Assembly: GCA_036500225.1 (NCBI GenBank)
Contig: DASYCJ010000012.1
Location: 1 to 8,940 of the forward strand
Length of the DNA stretch: 8,940 bases
From: DASUBN01 sp036500225
GTDB lineage: Bacteria > Pseudomonadota > Gammaproteobacteria > Natronospirales > REEB76
Reading direction: 5' to 3'
The notes below the pieces were generated by a model. That model made no database searches. It saw only the letters and a list, made by a program, of their open reading frames with translations, and had not been told where the DNA came from. Positions 6,110 to 8,940 of this stretch are shown in pieces (position 1 is the stretch's first letter; every line of letters starts with the position of its first letter). Both the position numbers and the translations under genes were made by a program.

Positions 6110-6132
6110 CTTTCCAAGCTTGGGGCAAGCCG

Positions 6133-6966
6133 ATGCGTCTCCTCTCCTCCTCCACCATGGCGGCACTAGTCATGGCTATATCCACTGTCCCGGCCACGGC
6201 GGCATCGGAAAGCGGCAACGGCGCTTGCCAGGTCGGCATCTACCATGTGGCCGATGGCAGCAAGCTCGATGTCGGCATGAGCGGCGACAAGCACCTGCGT
6301 TGGCGCAAGGAAGACGGCACCACGGGCCTGCTGACCCAGGATGGGAAAGGCGCCTGGACCAGCAGCTTGGGTTGGACGGACCGCCCGGATGGCAAGCACG
6401 TGTCATTCGATTGCGCCCAAGGCAGCGTCAGCTTCGCCGGGGTCTCGGGCAAGCGAATCCCGCTGCAGGTGACCGACGTCACTTTCCAGGGGGCTGGCGT
6501 GCAGCTCGCAGGGCGACTGGTGATGCCAGAGGGCGCCACCCAGGTGCCGATCGTGGTGTTGATACACGGCTCTGAAGACGATTCAGCCCTGGACTTCTAT
6601 TCCCTGCAACGTCAGTTCCCCGCCGATGGTATCGGCGTGTTCGTCTATGACAAGCGCGGCACGGGAAAATCGGGAGGGAGCTATACGCAGAACTTCCTGC
6701 TGCTGGCAGATGATGCCATCGCGGCAGTGGACGAAGCCAAGCGCCTGGCCGGCTCGCGTGCCGGCCGCATCGGGTATCAGGGTGGCAGCGAAGGCGGTTG
6801 GATCGCACCGCTGGCGGCGAAGATGGCGCCGGTGGACTTCGTGATCGTCGGGTTCGGTTTGGCGGTGTCGCCGCTGGACGAAGACCGGGAGGCCATCGAA
6901 TACGACATGCACACACCAGCCGGGGCGCAGCCATGCGCTCCTCGGCTGTGGGCTCATGGTCAATGA
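6133..6966 (+). CDS. Secreted alpha/beta hydrolase, 3'-truncated at a tail-to-tail junction
   Basis: A 277-residue exported serine-hydrolase fragment. It starts with a signal peptide (MRLLSSS, hydrophobic to about 20, cleavage probably near ATAASES), then a beta-rich pre-domain (about 30-115) and the alpha/beta-hydrolase core from about 120. Visible are the oxyanion strand VVLIHGSED (141-149), VYDKRGTGKSGG (171-182) and the nucleophile elbow GGSEGG with Ser219 (217-222). Relatives of this dienelactone-hydrolase/X-Pro-peptidase-like group run on for well over 100 residues with the catalytic Asp and His; both are missing. Homology appears to end near EYDM (256-259); the last 18 residues read as antisense of the peptidase gene that faces it. 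The ATG at 6133 is chosen because it begins the signal peptide; the frame is open back to 6043. It is probably controlled by the divergent MarR. As it stands, the product should be inactive. Confidence 0.8.
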   Translation: MRLLSSSTMAALVMAISTVPATAASESGNGACQVGIYHVADGSKLDVGMSGDKHLRWRKEDGTTGLLTQDGKGAWTSSLGWTDRPDGKHVSFDCAQGSVSFAGVSGKRIPLQVTDVTFQGAGVQLAGRLVMPEGATQVPIVVLIHGSEDDSALDFYSLQRQFPADGIGVFVYDKRGTGKSGGSYTQNFLLLADDAIAAVDEAKRLAGSRAGRIGYQGGSEGGWIAPLAAKMAPVDFVIVGFGLAVSPLDEDREAIEYDMHTPAGAQPCAPRLWAHGQ

Positions 6967-8143
6967 GGGTATAGCCCTTCGACTTCAAGTAAGCCTCGAT
7001 CTTGGCCTGGGCCTCTTCCGGGGTCTGGTCCGGCACGAGACGCAGGTCCAGAGAGACCTTGGCATCCACCGGTATGGCATTGGCGGCCTCCGCCCCCACG
7101 TGGCCCGAACTCAAGCCGCGGACGTTGATGGCCGGACGCATGAGGCTATCGGCGAGCCTCTCGGTGCCCTCGCTGCGACCTATCTGCAGTTCCTTCTTCA
7201 AGCCCGTCTCCGCGTCCGGAAGTGCAGCGAGCGCCCCGGTCTCGGCCGCGGTCAGCGGGCGCACGCTATCCATATAGCCCGGGACCAGAATCTTGCCTTC
7301 GCTGTCCCTGAGGGAGGTCACGATCTCGGCCGCCATGACCGCCGGGTTCGGCACCCAGTTGCCGTAGTGGCCGCTGTGCATGGCCTTGATGGGGCCGTAG
7401 ACGGTGATCTCGACCGCCGTATCCCCACGCGCACCGAAGTAGAGCTGCGGCCTGCGGCTCTGGTGCACGGGGCCATCACCGATGATCCAGAGGTCGGACT
7501 TCAAGAGATCCTTGTTGGCGCGCAAGATCGCTTCGAGGTGCGGTGAGCCCTGCTCCTCCTCGCCATCGAAGAACAGCTTCACGTTGACCGAGGGCGAGCG
7601 ACCGGAGGCTTTCAGCGCATCCAGTGCCGAGAGGATGGCTTGTTCTGAATCCTTGTCATCCCCGGCGCCCCGGGCATAGAGCCGCCATTCGGGATCGAGG
7701 GGCCCCTTGGCCGTGCGCCAGTCCACGTCCTTGCCATCGGGGCCATCGCGCATCACCGGGGTGAAAGGCGGCGAGCGCCACTGGGAAGGCGTGACCGGCT
7801 GGCCATCGTAATGGGCGTAATAGACCACGGTGTGTATGGCGCCCGGGACTTTGAGCTCGGCATAGATATCCGGCGGGGTGTCGGGACCGGCGGAGAGCAC
7901 GCGGGATTTCAAGCCGCGGGCCTCGATCATCTTCATCAGTTGCTTGGCGTTGGCATCGATGGCCGGGATATCGGTGGCCACATCGGGCAGGGCCAGGAAG
8001 TCCGTGAACTCGCCCATGATCTGTCGCTCATGGGCCTCACGCCAGGTCTCGACCTGCTCATGAAGCGATGGCGTGGGCGCGGCGGCGGCGGCTGTGATGC
8101 CATAAAGGGAGAACGCGAGCACTGAGAACTTGAGATTTACCAT
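6479..8143 (-). CDS. Secreted M20-family zinc peptidase, 3'-truncated and read through into antisense hydrolase sequence
   Basis: The 554-residue frame is a genuine M20 (CPG2/ArgE/DapE-type) metallopeptidase for about the first 410 residues. A signal peptide (MVNLKFSVLAF to about AAAAA, 18-22) exports it. Metal-site motifs are YYAHYDGQP (108-116, His111 and Asp113), RGAGDDKD (158-165, bridging Asp162), FFDGEEEQG (191-199, catalytic and ligand Glu among 195-197) and IGDGP (221-225, Asp223). The dimerisation-domain signature HSGHYGNWVPNP is at 256-267. Genuine similarity ends near EERMAAPRLV (401-410, about position 6914); the remaining 144 residues are Pro/Arg-rich antisense of the hydrolase gene. 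The last His zinc ligand, normally close to the C terminus, is therefore lost and the enzyme is probably dead. I chose the ATG at 8143, preceded by GGAAG, rather than the in-frame upstream codon at 8296, because the signal peptide begins there. Expected role: release of amino acids from periplasmic dipeptides. Confidence 0.82.
   Translation of the reverse strand: MVNLKFSVLAFSLYGITAAAAAPTPSLHEQVETWREAHERQIMGEFTDFLALPDVATDIPAIDANAKQLMKMIEARGLKSRVLSAGPDTPPDIYAELKVPGAIHTVVYYAHYDGQPVTPSQWRSPPFTPVMRDGPDGKDVDWRTAKGPLDPEWRLYARGAGDDKDSEQAILSALDALKASGRSPSVNVKLFFDGEEEQGSPHLEAILRANKDLLKSDLWIIGDGPVHQSRRPQLYFGARGDTAVEITVYGPIKAMHSGHYGNWVPNPAVMAAEIVTSLRDSEGKILVPGYMDSVRPLTAAETGALAALPDAETGLKKELQIGRSEGTERLADSLMRPAINVRGLSSGHVGAEAANAIPVDAKVSLDLRLVPDQTPEEAQAKIEAYLKSKGYTLIDHEPTAEERMAAPRLVCACRIRWPPGLRPAATPPNRTRRSRSPPAPSSPPAVRSNRLRCHPDTRCGRHASRPGAWLRPLPRWHHLPAAGSSAYSSLPIFPCRACHRRTRRYHRRGTDVAGNRSPGLNRLQSRVSTPRSAPGWRPLASPVALRAARQPPGK
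6905..6920. other. Junction where two convergent genes are both cut off
   Basis: Reading right along the plus strand, hydrolase-like sequence stops near 6909. Reading left along the minus strand, M20-peptidase-like sequence stops near 6914. Nothing but the other gene's antisense follows in either frame. A single deletion removing the 3' ends of two convergent neighbours and the gap between them explains this most simply; a chimeric assembly join would look the same. The limits are estimated from family motifs, without an alignment. Confidence 0.65.
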
Positions 8144-8202
8144 GTCGCTTCCGTTTTTGGAGTCATGTCTGGGGGAACGTGGCCTAAAACCTTTTACTAT
8201 GC

Positions 8203-8781
8203 TCAGCAGTCGCCAAAGTCCCACGGCTGTGCCGATCCAAGATACTTCTGGCCTGATGCAGAGACCACCGTTCCGCTGGCCCACGGTGAACCGCATTCAC
8301 CGATCGAAAGATCTGACAGCAAAAAACTGCCATGCAACTCAGCGATCTTTTTACTTTTGTCGAGGATGAGTGCTGCTAGCGTTTTATCGAAGGCCACTCG
8401 CACCGCTGCCTCTGGATTGTCCACCCGCACCTCCGGTGCCTTGTCGCCTCCAAAATACGGCAGGCGCTCCAGCTCTGCTTTGTCCAACTCGATAGATGCT
8501 GCCAAAAATGCAGTCGAATCCGCAGGATTTGCAGTCGTTTCCAGCCATTGAACATGAAGTGTCCCAGAAACTCGTATCTGGCCCGCGAATGACACTCCGT
8601 CATCAGTGGTCTTGACGACCTTCAGTCCACTTTCTGGCGGATCCACCAACGGAGGCATTCCATCGGCAACCGCTATCAGCGAATCATGACCATAGACATG
8701 GTGGCGAGAATTGAGTGTTTGTTCATAACTCGGACTCAAATCGTTCCCTAGAAATCCTATAAATGTCCCTGAACTTCGCAT
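8203..8781 (-). CDS. Hypothetical protein of unknown family
   Basis: A 192-residue protein I do not recognise. It has no signal peptide or membrane segment. The middle (about 62-160) alternates hydrophobic and polar residues as in a beta-rich domain: VSFAGQIRVSGTLHVQWLE, FLAASIELDKAELERLPYFGG, VRVAFDKTLAALILDKSKKIAEL. Two Cys lie near the end (163 and 192). The ATG at 8781 has a poor ribosome site and no alternative ATG, GTG or TTG is found upstream before a stop, so the true N terminus may be shorter, or the gene may be a remnant that lost its original start. Its stop is 59 nt before the M20 start on the same strand, so co-transcription with the peptidase is possible. Base composition looks somewhat more AT-rich than that of neighbours. 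It is divergent, 63 nt away, from the secreted protein gene at the window end. Confidence 0.6.
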   Translation of the reverse strand: MRSSGTFIGFLGNDLSPSYEQTLNSRHHVYGHDSLIAVADGMPPLVDPPESGLKVVKTTDDGVSFAGQIRVSGTLHVQWLETTANPADSTAFLAASIELDKAELERLPYFGGDKAPEVRVDNPEAAVRVAFDKTLAALILDKSKKIAELHGSFLLSDLSIGECGSPWASGTVVSASGQKYLGSAQPWDFGDC

Positions 8782-8844
8782 CTGAAGCCGGGTCTCTAAA
8801 GGATACCCTTTCGATCGGCCCTGCTGCTGTTGGAGGATAAGCCC

Positions 8845-8940
8845 ATGTCAAAGCTTGGAATTTCACTGGCGGTGGCAGCGAGCCTAGTGACGTGCTTCAT
8901 GGCATCCCCAAAACGCGGGCTACTCGCGTCCCAACAGAAC
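8845..8940 (+). CDS. N-terminal fragment of a secreted protein or lipoprotein (runs off the window)
   Basis: The first 32 codons of a gene cut by the window end. A very good ribosome site, GGAGG (8832-8836), lies 8 nt before the ATG. The translation begins MSKLGISLAVAASLVTCF, a positively charged residue followed by a hydrophobic core, as in a Sec signal peptide. LVTC at 14-17 could be a lipobox, although the following residues (FMASPKR) also allow an ordinary signal peptide. No domain is reached, so function cannot be given. It is divergent from the hypothetical gene at 8203-8781. Confidence 0.6.
   Translation, partial: MSKLGISLAVAASLVTCFMASPKRGLLASQQN

Noticed and set aside
6026..6166. N-terminal extension of the MarR protein to 6166
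   Set aside because: The extra residues are basic and unstructured, cover the palindrome and overlap the hydrolase signal peptide; the ATG at 6025 fits the normal MarR length.
6479..6904. The peptidase frame's last ~144 residues as a new C-terminal domain
   Set aside because: They are the reverse complement of the hydrolase coding sequence, low in complexity (Pro/Arg/Ser), and carry no M20 motif; an accidental read-through is the better explanation.
6956..7546. A 196-codon plus-strand open frame
   Set aside because: Antisense to the well-supported M20 peptidase; composition typical of a shadow frame.
8144..8296. Upstream extension of the peptidase to 8296
   Set aside because: It would overlap the 8203-8781 gene and put 51 polar residues before an evident signal peptide; the ATG at 8143 has a GGAAG ribosome site.
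1..8940. CRISPR array, tRNA/rRNA genes, insertion sequence or prophage
   Set aside because: No regularly spaced repeats, no tRNA-like cloverleaf, no transposase or integrase motifs and no target-site duplications were seen on reading both strands.

Overview
The window is a GC-rich bacterial chromosome segment with tightly packed genes. A lipoprotein signal (LQGC lipobox), a 14-helix DHA2-type efflux pump, a secreted M20 peptidase and a secreted alpha/beta hydrolase point to a Gram-negative proteobacterium. A gammaproteobacterium of the Xanthomonadales/Nevskiales kind is my guess from gene content only; no rRNA or other phylogenetic marker is present. I see no tRNA, rRNA, CRISPR array, integrase or transposase.

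Left part (1-3289): a DHA2-family MFS exporter on the minus strand, a divergent small lipocalin/FABP-like protein (DUF1579-like), and convergent to it an unusual Crp/Fnr-type regulator with a degenerate nucleotide-binding cassette. The regulator has the best promoter in the window (TTGACA, 17 bp, TATTTT on the minus strand). Two tandem perfect hairpins close the gap before the next operon.

Middle (3290-5482): a minus-strand operon of three small envelope genes (YcxB-like two-helix protein, five-helix membrane protein, DUF2846-like lipoprotein). The lipoprotein may start at a non-canonical ATT placed just after the stop codon of the gene before it. Divergent from this operon is a 129-residue stand-alone SET-domain protein. 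The gap after the SET gene carries a 9-bp hairpin and a set of mutually exclusive inverted repeats.

Right part (5483-8940): a MarR-family repressor diverges from a secreted alpha/beta hydrolase, with an 18-bp inverted repeat between them that looks like the operator. The hydrolase and a secreted M20 metallopeptidase face each other, and both lose their C-terminal halves or ends at the same point (about 6905-6920), as if a deletion or a misassembly had joined them tail to tail. Each reading frame then continues as antisense of the other gene. Beyond the peptidase lie an unrecognised 192-residue protein and the first 32 codons of a secreted protein or lipoprotein that runs off the end.

I did not find a convincing new multi-gene system. 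The points most worth a second look are the tail-to-tail junction, the possible ATT start, the alternating hairpins at 5364-5440 and the MarR/hydrolase operator.
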